Assembly (NCBI GenBank): GCA_007449985.2
Contig: VIIQ02000087.1
Span: forward strand, 310,001 to 374,000
From: Desmodesmus armatus
Taxonomy: Eukaryota > Chlorophyta > Chlorophyceae > Sphaeropleales > Scenedesmaceae
Length of the DNA stretch: 64,000 bases
Direction: 5' to 3'
The notes beneath the pieces were generated by a model, which was not told the origin of the DNA, made no database searches, and worked only from the letters and a program-made list of their open reading frames with translations. Every line of letters starts with the position of its first letter. The stretch's first letter is position 1. The translations under genes and the position numbers were made by a program. Positions 30,001 to 47,328 of this stretch are shown here, in pieces.

Positions 30001-33000
30001 AAGACCATCAACATAAGCCCACAACAACACCAGCAAGCCAGCCTGCCAGTACATCTCACAGGCAAAACATGCACATGCAAGGCCATACCAACTGAGTGCT
30101 CAAACCCAGGCCTACCAATTGAAACCCTTTCAGCAGAAGACCCTTTCAGCAGAAGAAGCGACATACCCCACACAAACACCACAAACAGCTGGGCGGCAGG
30201 AGGCACTCACACCCGTCACTGGCCGATGCAGCAGAAGGCACTCCAGCCAGCCCAAGCCCAACACAACACTGGAGGTACACCAGGCCTTGTGGGTGGTAAC
30301 TGCAGAGGAGTGGGGGGCAGCTGCTCGTGGCATCAACTGCGACAGGCATGACCTCAAACTCCAATCATGCGACGACCCACGGGAACCAAGCACACAGCAA
30401 CAGGATTGCACGTGCAGTTGCATCTCACACAGAAAGCTCCCTCTGCCAGTTGTGGACGCCTAGTGCACCAAATGCAGCCACCGCACCCATCCAGTCAGCA
30501 AGCAATACACATCAAGCACCGTTGCGCTCCACACCAGCTCATACAATGCACACACAAGCATCCTACAACACACGACGCGGGTAGCTCATGCCATGCGGCA
30601 CTGGCATGCTCACTGCACAGATGCAGACGTCAATGGCACAGCAGGCACAGCAAGCCACACACCTCACGCAGACACCAACGCTGTAGTGGCATATATGCCA
30701 GCGCCATGGCTGAATGAGCAGTTAACTGCTGCAAGCTCTGCATGCAACCAGTCCCTCCTGTACACACACAACCCACCCTGACTCATCCAAGCACAGCAAA
30801 CCGTATCTTTGCTGCCAGTTCAAACAAAGCAATGACACACGCAGCCTCCACAGCAGAACCCTGAAAGCAGGGGTCCGAAACATGCTGTGAACCCATCATT
30901 GAGAGGTGCTGCCCAGCCCACAAGGGCTGGCTGCTGCCTGTACAGTGCAAGATTATCAAACTGTCGCGTATAAACAGTCACAGCATAAAGGCCAACTATC
31001 CTCAGGGAAGCAGGCCGCTCGAGTGATATAGCATGCCTCCAATTCACTGGGCAACCTGCTGGTTGCAAAAGCTGCATCGACCTGCTTTGCTTACAGCCTG
31101 GCCACTGATTGGCCCTCGACAACAGGCAGCTGACAGTCTCAAAACTCCAAGCAAAGCATGGACTTCTGCACTTGGACTATCTGGCTGCAACCTCCTGCAG
31201 CTGTCCGTGCAACTGGCGCTGGCAAGCAGCAACGACAACCAAAACACTGCAGCTGCAAGGGGCCGTAACACGCGTGCATCAAGATGCAGGGCCCCACTCC
31301 TCAAAACATCGGCAGCACAGCATCACAAGCACAGCACCCAACAAGCCAGCAAAAGGCAGGTCAGCACTCCTCGCAAAGCCACTTTGTCCAAGCAAACCCC
31401 ACTCCCCCGCCAAATCCAAAGCTCTTCGCCACCATACTGCTACGGGACATGCGCCGCAACACCCCGCCGTGCTTGTTGATACTGGCGCACAACATAATGG
31501 ATGGACACACAGAAACCCTCCTGCCCATCTTTCACCCGCAAAGGGCGGGCACAAATTCAGGTGCTGGCCCGCACGACTTGGGCCAGCCGCACAAGCAATG
31601 CCGCAAAGACCACCCCCACACACCCCACACAGAGGTCAGGTGCAACCAAAATCGACACGCACAAAACACACGCACACAATCACACCCATCTGCACCATCC
31701 CTTGCAGCCCTTTGCTTACCAACTCTATGCAAGCACACCACCATGCAAAAAACTACAAGCAACATCCACGGTGGATGCGTTTTCAAGGGCAATGATGCAC
31801 GTGACGAGCACTGAGGGCAATGCCGATATCCAAACGCCAATCCTCCACCGGCTATCTCTAACACTGTGGTGGCACCACAGAAAGCAGTGCCGCAGCAAAT
31901 CAAGGGCATGGATCTACAGCGGCTGCTAGAGCAACAGCCGACAAGGAGCACCATGCAGCAGCAGTCAACATGTCCTGGACCAGCAGTCCATAGCTGGCTC
32001 ACTCAGCTGTCTGGGTGTCAAGCAGCACCCGGTTGCAAACGGCGCTGCATAAGCACCAAAGTGCACCCGCTGGCTGCGAAACAGGACCAGCACCCGGTCG
32101 ATAGCACCTCCCACCCCTCAATCTGCAGTCCCAGACTCCGCAAGGAGTTGCGGCCATACACTGCTTGTCAGTGATGGCGGTTGTCACGTTCCGCAACACC
32201 AGGCAAACAACAGCTGTAGCTGCTGATGTTGCCTGTTGCGCATGCTGCAGTCTCAGCAGCCCTGATGGCCACTGTCTCTATCAACAGCGTGTGCAGCTAC
32301 CCAACACCCTCGCGCACACTCTCCCTCGCCACACCAGCCTCAGTGTGCACCTTGTGATGTGCGCACACTCTCCCTCACCACACCAGCCTCTGTGTGCACT
32401 TTGAATTGTGATGCAAACATCAGCCTTGTGTGCTGCCTCAACAACACTGCTGAAGGAGGCCAATCATCGCCACAACATCCTGCAGGGAGCTAGCTGGGCA
32501 TACACAACTGACACTGCGTCTCATGCAGCTGTTGATGTCCCGATGATATGCAGCCATGCACAGCTTGCTGCACACGCAGCTGTCGGTCAAAAGCAGGGCC
32601 GCTGTGGCGTGCTTGCTTTGGCTCTTGCTCATGCATGGAGCATAACACGCTGAACCTGCCTGAACTGCACCGCTGGCTGCAACTGAACCGATGCACTACA
32701 AAAAGGACAGATGCAAGCCCATGCGTCCCAAATGACAAGAACTGACGAAAGCAAGCTTTATAAGCACTTCACAGGGGCAAGATAGGGCCCCATCCAGACA
32801 GCGTCGAACCCATATGCAAAACTGCCCCATAAAGAGCTGCAAGACAACCACCCTGCAAAGCTGCTGCAACTGCTGCAACTGCTGCAACCAATGCTGGGCA
32901 TGGCTTGCCAAACAGCAGTGACAGCACTGCTCTGCTCGCCATGTTGCTGGCGTGCCAGAACCTGACCTTACGACGCTGCAGCGCTACCCCAGGTGCAGCT

Positions 33001-36000
33001 CCCAGCCACGTGCACGGAACAAGCGCGCCAACTGTAGTGTGTCGGCGTGTAACCACTCTACATCCTGGGGTGCAGACTGCACGTCACTGAACAGCACTCT
33101 GCTTCTGCCAGTTGACACAGTCAGCACGGCAGCATCACAGCTTCTTGCCGTCGCCATCACTGGTGACTTTGTAGTGCATCGGCAGGGCCTGCTGGGTGAG
33201 CACAGCCGCCAGGCGCATGACCTCCGTGCCAGTGCAGGGGCCCCCGGGGCCGCCAGTGCGGGACACATACCGCCCGAGATGTGCAGGTGCCGGTCCCTGC
33301 AGCAGGAGTGTGCGTAGGGAAGACGCCAAACAAGACCATGGTGAGTATATAGCGCCTGGGTCCACAGCCGGTAGCGAATGCCGTATGTGGACGGTCATGC
33401 ACAGCATTGGCGATGCAAAGCTTGTGTGTCGCACATGCTGTTGTGCGACTGACAGAACCCAAGCAACACTGCACGAGCATGCAGGGAAGGCATGGAGTGC
33501 AGGCAGACAAAAGGTGCGTGCTGCAAAAGCAGTTTGTGGCCGCCTGACACACGCACTCATTTCGCTGTCGATGCAGATGTCAACGCCACCAGTGTTGATA
33601 CACACCTGTGCTTCATCCACTCCATGGTGCCCCGCCCATGACCTCCACTTGCTCCACTGGCAGGTTCTGCGCGCTGCAGGCAGCCACCATCTGCACACAA
33701 AAGGACACAAGCAGCCACACACCACTGTCAACCCACTGTTCCAACCTTGTTGAAAAAACAGCCGTGATATCTAGCTGTTTGGCTGCTCACATGTCAGCCA
33801 GCCAGGGGCCAGCTGCAAGACACATGCTGCGATCTCACTGCAGGCTGGAAGGTGCCAGTGTGCTGCGACTGATGCTGTTCCTAGTTCCAACCGACACCTT
33901 TCCCTGAGCTGCCTTGCCCTCTCTCGCACTCTCGTGCTGCGCTGCAGCCAGCAGCAGTGCGCAGCCGCCCACCTGATTGTGCAGCTCCTCCACGATGCCA
34001 GACTCGCTGCGGTTGTTGGCCCCACGGACCAGCAGCACCTGGCGCCCATTGCGGTCCCTGAGCCGCATCAGCAGGAACTTGAACTTGCCCCAGTCATCCA
34101 CCTGCACTCCCTCCAGCAGCGCACCCACCCACATGCTGGAGCCTGCCTGCCTGGCTGACAGCTGCCACCTGTCGGCGTGCAAACACGGGATGAAGGGACA
34201 GCGCGCGCGACAGGCAGATACACACGGTTCGAGTTCAAGGCGGCACTTTCTTGAGAGGCCCCGGAAACGCACACATCGCTGGTTGGTGAAGCATTCGACG
34301 CACGTGCAGCTGGTCTGGCATACCTGCTGTGCAGACTGCCCCCCTGTTGCATGGCCTGCAGGTGTCTGCCGGTCTGTCAACAACAAGCCCAGGCCCGCTA
34401 AGGGAAACCATCTGTGGAACCCAACACCACTGCCTCTGGAGCTGCTGGGCAGACACACCAGCTGCCAAAGGCACGCGTGATGGGTCTACCGTGGAAGCTG
34501 ACTTGCATGCTCAAAGGCAGACCGTAGTGCGCTATGAAGCACTGCCAGCCCACCTTTCTTTTGCTGCCTTATTGAACTCTTTCTGAGCTGCCAGCATCTC
34601 CTGAGCCTTCTTGGTGATGCCTGTCACCTCCACCGTGGCCTCCCCCCGAGGCTGCACCAGCTTCTTGTGCCGCCGCCGCTGCTGTGCCTGCTGCTCCTGC
34701 TCCTGCGCCTGCTGCGGCTGGCCGTCGCTGCCGGCCATGCTGACCCGCTTGCCGTCCTCAGCACAGGCGGCAGCCAGCACACCCCCCGAGTCGGCAGTGT
34801 CCTGCAGCAGAGATGTCTGCATGCCAAAGGCACTGGCGCCGGAGAAGGACTCGTCAGCAAGCAGCTCTGACCCCAGGCAGCCCAACGAGCCCAGCGTGCC
34901 CAGCAGCCGAGACTCCACAGTACCCAGCCTGCTGGACTCCCGGCTGATGTGTTGCCAGTTCTCACCACAAGCTGCCAGGTACTGCAGGGCCTCCTCCATG
35001 CCCCCGTCGCCGGGGCTGGCAGTGGCGGCCGGGTCGAGCGGGCCCCGCGTCTGCTCTGCCTGCCAGCGGCGCGCAAACCGCCAGCGCCAAGCGATCTGCT
35101 GCACAGCCTCCTCCTCGTCATCCGTGCCCATGCTGCGCCGACCCCTACCTGCAGCGCCTGCTGCTGCAACCACCTCCGCCTCCGCGTCTGCGGCTGCTTT
35201 CCATATTGCCACTGCTGCTGCGTCATCCCCGTGCACGTGCGCATTTTCACCAGCTGCTGCTGCATCTGCTGCAGCCTGCTGTGCATTTGCAGGCGGAGGC
35301 GGCTCGCTGGAGCCCCCACTGCTGCTGTGCTGGGCGCCAGGTTGCGCCGCCTTGCCGCGTGTGCTGGTGCTGCTGTGGCTGCTGCCGTTGCTGGAGGGCA
35401 GCTTGCCCCTGGGGATGGGCCTTGCAGGAGAGGAGCTGCCTCTCTGTGCTGCCGGCTGCTCTGCCAGAGGGTCCGCTCCAGCCGATGCTGCAGCTCCAGG
35501 GGACTGTGAGCCTGGCGGCCGCTGCACTGGCATGATGTACTGCCGCTGAGCCCAGGTTCCCAGCACAAAGGGCGATGGGGAATTGCTGTCGCTCTGCAGC
35601 TGATGCTGCACCTGCTGCTGCTGTAGAGGGGGGTTTGGCGGGCTGCCTGCGTATGCAGCCCTGCCGTTCCCAGAGGGCACCCACATCGGGCGGGGCTGCG
35701 ATGGGGCTGGCTTGGCTCCTGCTGCTACTGGCTGGCCTGCGCTATACTGCTGATGTGCAGGTGGTTGCTGCTGCTGAAGATGCTGTGACTGATGCTGCTG
35801 TTGGCTGTTGATGAGCGAAGCTGCACCCCTAGGCACTGGCTGCTGTAGGAAGCGCTGGGGTTGTTGCTGGGAGGTGGGCAGTCGCAGCCCATTGGGCGGC
35901 ACCCCTGGCAGCATGGCCCCGTAGCCCACCACTGGGATCACACTGTCCAGCGGGTCGACAGTGTGGACAGAGGATTTGCGCCGGCTGACCCTGGCTGGGG

Positions 36001-39000
36001 GGCTGTCGCTGGGAGTGCCCTCGCCAAACCTGCAGCACCCAAACAGTACATCAGTACGTTTGAGGGTTCAATCACTAGACCAAAACACGTGCCACGCAGG
36101 TTGTGATGAACTGTGCTGTTCCCAGTCCCGCAGCAGCAGACAGGACCAGGGGGCAGCTGTGCCAAGCACGTGCAACCCACCAGATGGCGTCAAAGAGACC
36201 CAGCAGCTCCTCGCCTCCAGCATTGTTGCCACCGGACAGCGACGGCACCGGCCTAGCAGTGCTAGGCCACCCAAATGTGCCTTCCATCGCTTCTGGGGCA
36301 CTGCAGTCTCACGTCCCAAGACTGAACACCGCTGAAAGTAGAGAGTCACATACGACGTCGTGACTCATACATATCTTAGCAACAGCAGCTATCGAGTGGG
36401 CTGTGCTCAACGTGTTCCTTTGGCAGTGGCCTGTTCTGAAACTGTTGGGCCGTGGATGCAGGACACTATGATAGCGCTTCTGACTGTGTGTGCGAGGTAC
36501 GTTACGTCGAAATGTGGTGAGGTGCTCCCGCTGACCAGTCAGCACATGTTCAGCTTGTTATGTCAGTGTGCTTGCGAGTGAGGCGCAGCGACCGAGCGAA
36601 TTTACTGCAGTAGAGCATGTCTAAGCGATTCTGACTCCATTCACACCTTCGCAACATCAGTGTCACCCGCACGAAGCAGCATCGTTCCCATCATAGCAAC
36701 ACACAAAAATTCTTCAAGCTGCAATCCACGGGGATAGTCAAACGGTTCCGCAAGCTCTTCGAGTCAGTCATGGATCTGTCAACCTCACCTGCGGTAAGGA
36801 GGCTGGTTCGTTGCCTGGGCTCTGGTTGGGTCAACTGCTGGGGGTGATCATGGCGCCTGATGCGTTTCTGTGCTCCCCAGGGGACTGCCGGAGATGCATC
36901 TGCATTGGGCGTCTCCAACGGAGGCCAGGTAAGCTGTTGTGATGTTGCTTCACATTAACCAGGAGGCTGGGTCACAGGTGCCGCTACTGCTGCCAAGGGT
37001 GGCCGCAATGCCCCAGCAACTATCAGTTGCCAGCGTCATGCATGCAGACGGTACACCAGTCAACCCAAATTGAACCTGCTGTTTCTGTGTGCAGGCTCCA
37101 CAGGACTTTGCAGCACCGGCGGCAGGTGGGTGCGCCATGGCGACTGTGGCATAACCAACTTCTATGCAGCAGCAGACGAGGCTGGCTGTGCGTCTGGCAC
37201 TGCCACCTGAACGTCTTCCAGACCAATTGCGCGTTGGCTGCTGATTTGTGCTGTTGTTCTGCCAAACTGCAGCTTTCCTGGCAGCGGCAGCTGGGCCCGC
37301 AGCTGCAGCAGAGGCATCAGTGGTGCCAGCAGCTCCCACTGCTCCCTCAGATGGCGGTGCTGACAAGCCCCGCAGGACGCTGTACCGCGCCCCCTCAAAC
37401 CCCAACCTGACCGGCAGCACAGGCAGCCTACCACGCGTGCCCAGCAACAGCAACCTGGAAGTGCTGGACGTCAGGGGGGTCATGGGGCACCCATGGCATG
37501 ATGTCAACAGTGAGTGACCTGCTGCGCAGGACCAACGCAACGGAGGCCAGAGTCAGAAACTTGCTCTGTCTTTGATGGGCCAGGCGTCAGTCTTATCTCA
37601 ACTGGTGACGGCAGCTGCGTGACCCAGGGGGGGGGGGTTGTTCGGCGGTTTGTTTCCTCCCAGCAGCTTGGCAGATCAGTTGACGTGCCGTCAGGTGTGC
37701 TGACGCTGACTGAATGGGCTTACTTTGGTGCTGCCTGTTGTGCAGTTGGTGAGGGTGCACCTGAGCAGGTGGCAGCCATCATCGAAATCCCAGCGGTGAG
37801 TGGCTGCTCAACCAGTGTGTGCTCACAGCCCTGACAGTCTCATTCGCTGGAGGCACCCTCCTTCCCTTTCGGCATGTTGCAAGCAGTTCGGCATGTTGCA
37901 AGCAGTTGGTATGGCGCTGTTGCAAGCAGCTGGATGGCAGGGTCACCACAAGATCTCAGCACGTCGGCTCGATTACAGCTGAGCTTCCACTGGGGGCGCC
38001 ACTTGGCAGATTGTTTTGCGCCGCCCACAACACCGCTCAGTCTGGCCATGTAGTGCATTCATGCACCGCACATGTACATCATGTGCTGTGCCTCATCTCA
38101 GTTGAGTGGTATCGGCCTCAACCCCGCCTCCTTTCCTGGCTCTCTCTTGACCCCACTGCAGGGCTCCAAGGTCAAATACGAGCTTGACAAGGAGACGGGC
38201 TTGCTGTATGTGGACAGGATCCTGGCCAGCAGCATCCAGTACCCCCACAACTACGGCTTCATCCCCCAGACGCTGTGTGAGGACAACGACCCGCTGGACG
38301 TTCTGGTCATAATGCAGAGCCAGGTGCGGGCGGATGTGTGTTTCTGTGTTGGAGACAGGACTGGTGAATGACAGCATCGAGTGGCCACATACCCAGCAGG
38401 CTACATGGTGCTGCTGCCGCCCACTCTGTCAGCACAGGGCGACAGGGGCGTGACATTCGGGCAGCATGTGGTTACTGAGTGCTCTCCATGTATGGGCACC
38501 CTTACTTACTTGGCTGGAGGGACAGACATCCGATCAAGCACTGTTGCAGTGGCCGCTTGCGCATGGCAGCGGGCATCACTACATCCAGGTCCGCTGAGGG
38601 CTGAAGATGACGTGGACAAACCGTCTGTGTCTTGCTGCCTGTCCTGCCTGTCCTGTAGGTTGCTCCATTCAGCTTCATGCAGGTCAAGCCAATCGGCGTG
38701 CTGCAGATGGAGGACCAGGGGGAGCGTGATGACAAGATCATCGCCGTGCACTGCCACGACCCTGCCTTCCGCAACTTCAACGACATCAGCGAGCTGCCCG
38801 CACACAGACTGATGGAGGTGCGGTCATTCTTCCAGGACTACAAGAAGAATGAGAACAAGGTGAGGCAGAATGGACAGCTGGCGCTTTTCTTTTAGGGCGC
38901 AGTCGCCCTGTGTGCTCTGGCGGGTGTTTGCTGCTGTGGACAGACAGGGTTAACCAGCAGCGTCTGGAGAGGTTTGACAAGGGTGACGTTGTGCTGGTAG

Positions 39001-42000
39001 CGCCTGCGTCACATTTTCCCGCTGGGTACTCACCTAGTAGTGGACTTGTGTGTCAGCGCACCTGTGGTGCCGTGAAGCTTACCATCTCTTTCCTTCTTGG
39101 GTGTCGGTGTGGGCATCACAACGCACCAGCTCAAGCTGTGGCCTGAACGATTGAGCCAAAACATTGCCAATGCCACCACAGCCTGCAGCTGAGAGTTGCT
39201 GAATGGAATATTGTTGTCCCACTGGCTGACCGGCAGCAGCTAGTCAGGGGGCGTACCACTGGTTGACACCCTGTGCTGTTGGCTGTCTGATGCTGCTTTC
39301 ACACGTGCAGGCTGTGCGTGTGGACGAGATCCTTGGCGCTGAGAAGGCTAAGGAGATCATTGAGGAGGCCATCCAGATGTATGTGGACAATTACGTGCCA
39401 AAGAAGTACAGGATCACAAAGTGAATGCCCCAGACACTGTACATGGGGCTGCTGAGTGGGAGGCGATGTGTTGGCATATAGGGTGCTGGGTGGTGTCTGT
39501 GGCAGTTACTGCTGGGTGTGGTGTGGTTCGCGCTGTTATTGAGAGCTGCTGTTCATGGCTGCGCATGCAGCTGTGCTGCAGTGGCGGAGTGCGCCTTGCT
39601 TGAGGCTTGTTTGGCTTAGCCTACTTTCTGTGCAGAGCAGAGGAGCTTGCTGCATTGTTTTCTTTAGGGGTGACAGTTACCGTATCGTGGGGGTGTTGGC
39701 TGGCTGTTAAACTGTGTTGTTAAGCTGTGTTGAGGTGTGGCATGCTTTAGCCAGCGGTTTGGGCAGTGCAGTGACTTGCGTCATGTCGTGACCTTGACAC
39801 TCTTGATGCATGTAGGGACTCATTTGGCTTTACACTGTTTCATGCATTCCTGAAAGGCATGCCCTCCAGCATGTCATCGGGTGCAATGCATGTCACAGCA
39901 TCCCAGACAGACAGCCTGTGAACGAATGATCGAGACAACTGGTCTTGAATGAGCTTGAATGTTACGTGCTGCGTGTAACTCTTCCCATCAGGCCTCTTCT
40001 TTGCTGCATCACGCACACCAATGGCGTGGGAGCACGTGTCTGCACACCATTTCTTCACCACTTAGGAGCTAGTCAGGGCCGCCACGCGTCCTGCTGAAGC
40101 AGCTGCGTGCCAGCACAGCTTGTGTCCCTGCTGGCGGGGGTGCAGCAGACCTGGGTGGCCTCTCGACACCCTCACCTGCCTGATCAGCGTGTCTTGGTGC
40201 CCGGGACAGGCTGCCAGGTGGCGTAACAAGCAGCAGCGGTTCAAAGGTGTGGGTTTTGTGCATTCAAACACTACATAGAGCTCTCGGCCGTCCTCTCTTC
40301 CTCACCGGCTCTCTTCGTGTGAACGTTCAGCTATCGAATCAAGCATTACAGACCTCAGTACTCCCTGAAGCAACAGCAAACATGCGTGAGATTGTCCACA
40401 TCCAGGGAGGCTGTCAGGGAGACATGAAAAGGAGGACCAAGTGCTCTCAGCTTGCTGATGCTGTAGGGCAGCTGGGGTGGAGCAGGGTGGGGTGGCAGAT
40501 GAATGCAAGCCTGGGGCCCAGCACAGTACCGGCACGTTGTACAACACATGCATTGGCTGCCCTCTCAGGCAGGAGCTGCTACTGAAGCTTTGCGATACGG
40601 CTGAATGCACCAGAGCAGCAAAGCCGACGAGTCAATGCATCACATGCCGTCCGCATGACCAAGTCAATATCTGCAGCTGCAGTCAAAGTTGCTGGCTGAC
40701 GAAAGTGTCCGAGACAGCCTCGGTGGAGATTTTGTGTTGCATAAAGTGCCGATTGCATGCGTGCTGAAGGCTTCCACGGCTTCAGCTTCAATTCTCAAGA
40801 TTGATCAGTTCTGATCTGAGTGCCAAGTTGGTACTGCCTTACTCACAAGCAGCCTCTCGACCGTCACGAGATTGATATGCTCAGCACATGCTTGAGGTCA
40901 CCCTGCAGCAGCTGGCCGGACCAATAGCGCTCTCTGGCTACATTGGAGCCTTGGCAGTCATCGGCTTTGCACTCCCGTGAGCAAAACATTGCTGTTGTTT
41001 GTGCTGGCCGAGTCCAAGGCTGCCATTCACCCACACCCAGTGTTGTGTGCAGGCTCAGGGGTCTGCCATGGTGGTATCAAGCATTGATGGGGATCGCTGT
41101 TGTGCTGGCAGTGGCAGGACTTTGGATGACCTGCCTGGCAAACCCCGGAGTTATCCCAGCAGCGCATGAGCCTGGTGGGTCCCTCTGCGGCATGCATGTA
41201 CGCACACCGCATCCCTTGACTTGGCTGCATGACAGGTGCAGTCGCTGCTGAGCAGTGTAGCCAGGCCCGTGGTGGCACAGGTCCAAGCTTTCTTGCGCAA
41301 AACATGCCAAAACAATCGAAGCTGTAATTTTGTACTTGCAGACGTTGTGGTACAGCAGCTGGATGCAGGGGTGCAGGTTTCTGACCGCCACCTGTACAGC
41401 AAGGACAGCAGGGGAGTCTGGATGCACAGAATTGGACATGGCAGGTCAGCAGCTACCTACAGAAAGTACTGCACTACTTGTAACATATGGTGAGTGGCGC
41501 TGGTGGGATCCGGCAGGCTAGGGGCAAGCTTCAGCAGCATCAGCGCCAGCTCTGAGAAGTCACAGCATTCAGCAGCGCCTGGCATAGAGGCCCTGCGCGC
41601 TGTGCAGAGAAAGCTCCCCCTGGGGGGCCAGCTCAACTCAGCAGCGGTGGTTTCTGGCACCTGATTTTGTCATGCTGCGTGCGATGTGGGCGCATCGGTT
41701 GGTGGTGGTGTGTGTGGCTGCATGGACAGTGCAGCTCTCATGCAAGCAGCAGGCTCTCACCTCTGCAGCCACTTCGGGCCCATGCTTCCTGCCAGACCAG
41801 AGAGTAACGGCTGCCAGTCACTTCACTGGTAGCCGGTCTGCTGACCCACTAGGTGCCTGGCAGGCAGCCATGTGATCTGTTTGTGGGTCCTTGTCTGTTG
41901 CAGGCGCCCACCTCGGTCGCACCACTGCAGCACTTGCAATGCCTGCATGGTGAGCAGATGGCCGTGGTCCTTGCTCATTGTGGGGAGCTTTGTTGGGCTC

Positions 42001-44433
42001 CAGCTGTGCATGCAGTAGCCTGCAGCAGCTGATTGTGCTTCATGTCGCCTAGCTGTACCAAAAAAGGTCTTATCCTTGGCAGGCAGTGCTGTGGCGGTCC
42101 ACCCTTTCTCAGTGTGAGCCTGCTTTGGCATGACGCTGCCCCAGGTCGCCCTTCAGACTAGTCCAGTCCTGGCAGGCTGCCTTGCACACCATGTAGCTAA
42201 CAGCCACACCAGCTGAGATGCTTGGCGTGTGCTGCATTGCTGTGCAGGAGCATTGGGACCACCACTGCGGGTGAGCTGGCAGCCTGAGTGTGGATTGTGC
42301 CAGTGTTGGTTGTTCCTCATAGCATTGTGGCAGCGGCCAGCAGGCACGGGGATACTTGCCAGTGCTGAAGTCCTTCTGGCCAGCCCTCCCTGCTTACACG
42401 TCGCCCCCATAGCGCTCACCAGCTGGCGGAACAACTGGGACAGCCCCCACAGGCTGTGCGGTCACCAGGTGCTGGGCAGTAGAAGTGGTGCTGGCAGCTC
42501 CGTTCCTCAGGCTGTCAGTTCAGACCCTCTGCTTGCTGCTTGCCTGTTGCAGGGTGGTTGGGAACTGTGTGGCAGGTAGCAACCACCGCTACTTTGCTGG
42601 ATTCCTTGTGTCAGGGCAGCTGGGCTGCTTGCTCAACCTGGGGGGTGCAATCTGGAGGCTGCAACAGAGGGGCCTGCCATCGTAAGTAATCTGCTGCGCG
42701 GTGCATGGCATTGCAGATTGATGGTGAGGGCCTAGTCGTGGGACTGTCGCTGCGTCCTGTTGCAGGCAAGGGCGTGCAGCACTGGCTGTCCGGATCCGGC
42801 TGTCGCATGCACCGTAGCTTTGCACAGCAGGACATGTCTCTGCCAGGCGCACCAACCCAAATTTGGCAGCTTTTGCGCACCTGCCAGGATGAAGCTGCAA
42901 GCTGTGAAGCAGGGTGTGCTGTGTATTGCTGTGTTTTCACCATGCAGTGCAGGGACATGGATGGGGACTGAAAGCTTTTTGTTGCTGTTGGCTGCCATAG
43001 TGTATGGCTACAATGCCACCATGCTGCTGTTTGGGACGCTGCACTGCTGTGGGATCGTCTGCGGTGAGCATGCTAGCCTGCGCTGCACCATGGTAGCCTG
43101 CTGCAGCACTGGCACGGCTCATGCGCCAACGTCTTTGTGAGAGCTCATGGATTACTGCATGAGTTGTCAGTCCATCCTGCATTCGTGCAGTGCATGCATG
43201 CGACCCGTGAGAGCATGCGCAGTTTTTGGCGTGCTGTAGGCTCTCAGAAACTTGGAGGCCATTGGTTGGGGCCTCCAACAGTCACGATGGGTACGTTTGG
43301 TGAGCGCCAACTCTTACTATGTTGCGCTGTATGTGTTGCGCAGATATCACCACCAAAGACCTGCTTACTGACAGGCAGCTTTGGCACAACCCACCATGCT
43401 GCCCAGGCGCCAGGAGCCCGGCCAGCCTCGTGCGCAGCTGGTCTGTCATGTGCTGCGCACCCACCACTTACAGGCCCTGGCAGCGCCAGCAGCGCTCTCA
43501 GCATGCCTGGCATCAGGTGCCTCTGTCTGAGGACGCTGTAGTTGCCGTGCATGCTGTGCAAGAGGCCAGAGGCAGCAGCAGCCACCCGCTACCAGGGCCG
43601 CAGGGAACCGTGTCAGCCAGGCATGCTATGCAGGAGCAGGAACAAGCAGAGGCCAGCACTGCAGGTGCTGGCCCTGCTATGGCGCCAAACGCTTCACTGC
43701 TGCACAGACAGCAGCCTCAGCAACAGGCGGGCAGTCCGTGCACGGCCGAGCAGTCGCAGCAGCAATTTGGGCCCTGGGGAAGAGCAGAGGTGTAACTTCT
43801 GTTTATCAAAGGTTGGCCCCTCGATTGGCTATTGTCCGCTGAGAGCTGAGGGTTCAGACCCATGGACGTGGCGCTGCATGCCATGGCACGAGTGCACTAC
43901 TGTGCAGTGGTGGTCCCGTGTCCCTGCTCCCTCCCAAGGTTCCCGCCAAAGGACACAACGCCACCACTTGAGAAGCAGGCAGCACTGTTCAGTGCTGCTT
44001 TGGCAACTCTGCATGTTTGCATTTGCTGTGAACATTGCCCTGTGGCTGTATCTGCTCCCATCTTCACAGACGCAATCGGCACTGCCCAGTTGGACTGGAA
44101 GGTGTAGCTTTTTGCGGCTTCGCATTCCAGGGGAGGCTTCAACGAGAACACGAACAAAAAGAACAGCATGCTGATGTGCATTGTGAGTGGTGCACATCTG
44201 CTATAAGGCGCAGTTGCATTTGAATTGATGATCTGTATCATGGCCAACGTTGCAGGCTTGACAACTTGCGTTGATGGCGTTCGAGGCACATCACCAGCCA
44301 CCAGAACGTTTCTACATGCCCTGGCCGACTGCCACGCGTCCTGCTGAAGCAGCTGCGTGCCAGCACAGCTTGTGTCCCTGCTGGCGGGGGTGCAGCAGAC
44401 CTGGGTGGCCTCTCGACACCCTCACCTGCCTGA

Positions 44434-44802
<369 letters not shown>

Positions 44803-45164
44803 TGACCGCCCACGTCTCACGCTCAAACGATTCCATGGCTTCAGGTCGTCTGTGACGAGCACGGCGTGGACCCCACAGGCACCTACCATGGCGACTCTGA
44901 CCTGCAGCTGGAAAGGATCAACGTGTACTTCAACGAGGCCACTGGCGGTAAGCCACGCCTTTCCATAGTGTTTCCGGTAATGGTGGAAGCACGTTTCAGC
45001 CGCCCCCAGCCCGCAGCAGCGACGCCAGCCACAAACAAAAACTTGAATGGATGGCGCGTCGGTCTTCCAGCTGTGACGCCCAGCAGCCCTGATCAGCAGC
45101 TGAGCGTTTTCTGGGGGCACGTTACAGCCTTTACGTGCAGCAGGCCGCAAGCATGGGTGCCTGA

Positions 45165-45563
<399 letters not shown>

Positions 45564-46260
45564 TAGCAGCAAGATAGAGGTTGCTGTGTGCAGAGTTTAT
45601 TTGTGCGCGTCCAGGCAGTGGTCAGCATGTAGCCCGGTTGGTCTCCAGGTGGTGCAATGGTTGCACTGCCACAGCATGCTGATATTTCAGCTATCCACAG
45701 TCAGGCTGCCCCGCACGCTGCCGCAGCACTGTTTGGTGTTTGCATAGGCACTGTGCTGCCAGTCGCTACCAAGTCCAGCGCACTGCCGCACCTTGGTATC
45801 CTTCACAGGCATGACCCAAAGAGTCTTTCGGTGCAAGACTGTTCCTCTGCCTGATCAGCACAACTAGCTGTCAGCAGTCCTGAGCACAGCACTGGCCTGC
45901 TTCAAGCTGCACCAGATGGGGTTGTGGACCCTTTGTGTTTTTGTATCGAGAGCCGTCTAGTGCCGAGCCTCCGAATTGGTCCAGCCCAAAGTCACATTGC
46001 CACAAAGGGTTTTTTATATTCCTCCACGGAGGTTTTTGCCAGGCATCCATTCGGAGGGTTGTCCATCTCGTGCACTTAGATAGTACGCTTGGGGATTTTT
46101 GGGTTGGTTTTCATCCTCACAAAAGCGTCAGGCTTCTCTGTTTTGATCCTCAGTATGTTGTTCCTTCTGGGTTGTTGTGCTATCTCCGTGATATCAGTGA
46201 ATGGCTGGCATGAGCTTTTGAGTTTCATAGCTACAGGTGTAACTTTGATTTGATTTTTGA

Positions 46261-47328
<1,068 letters not shown>
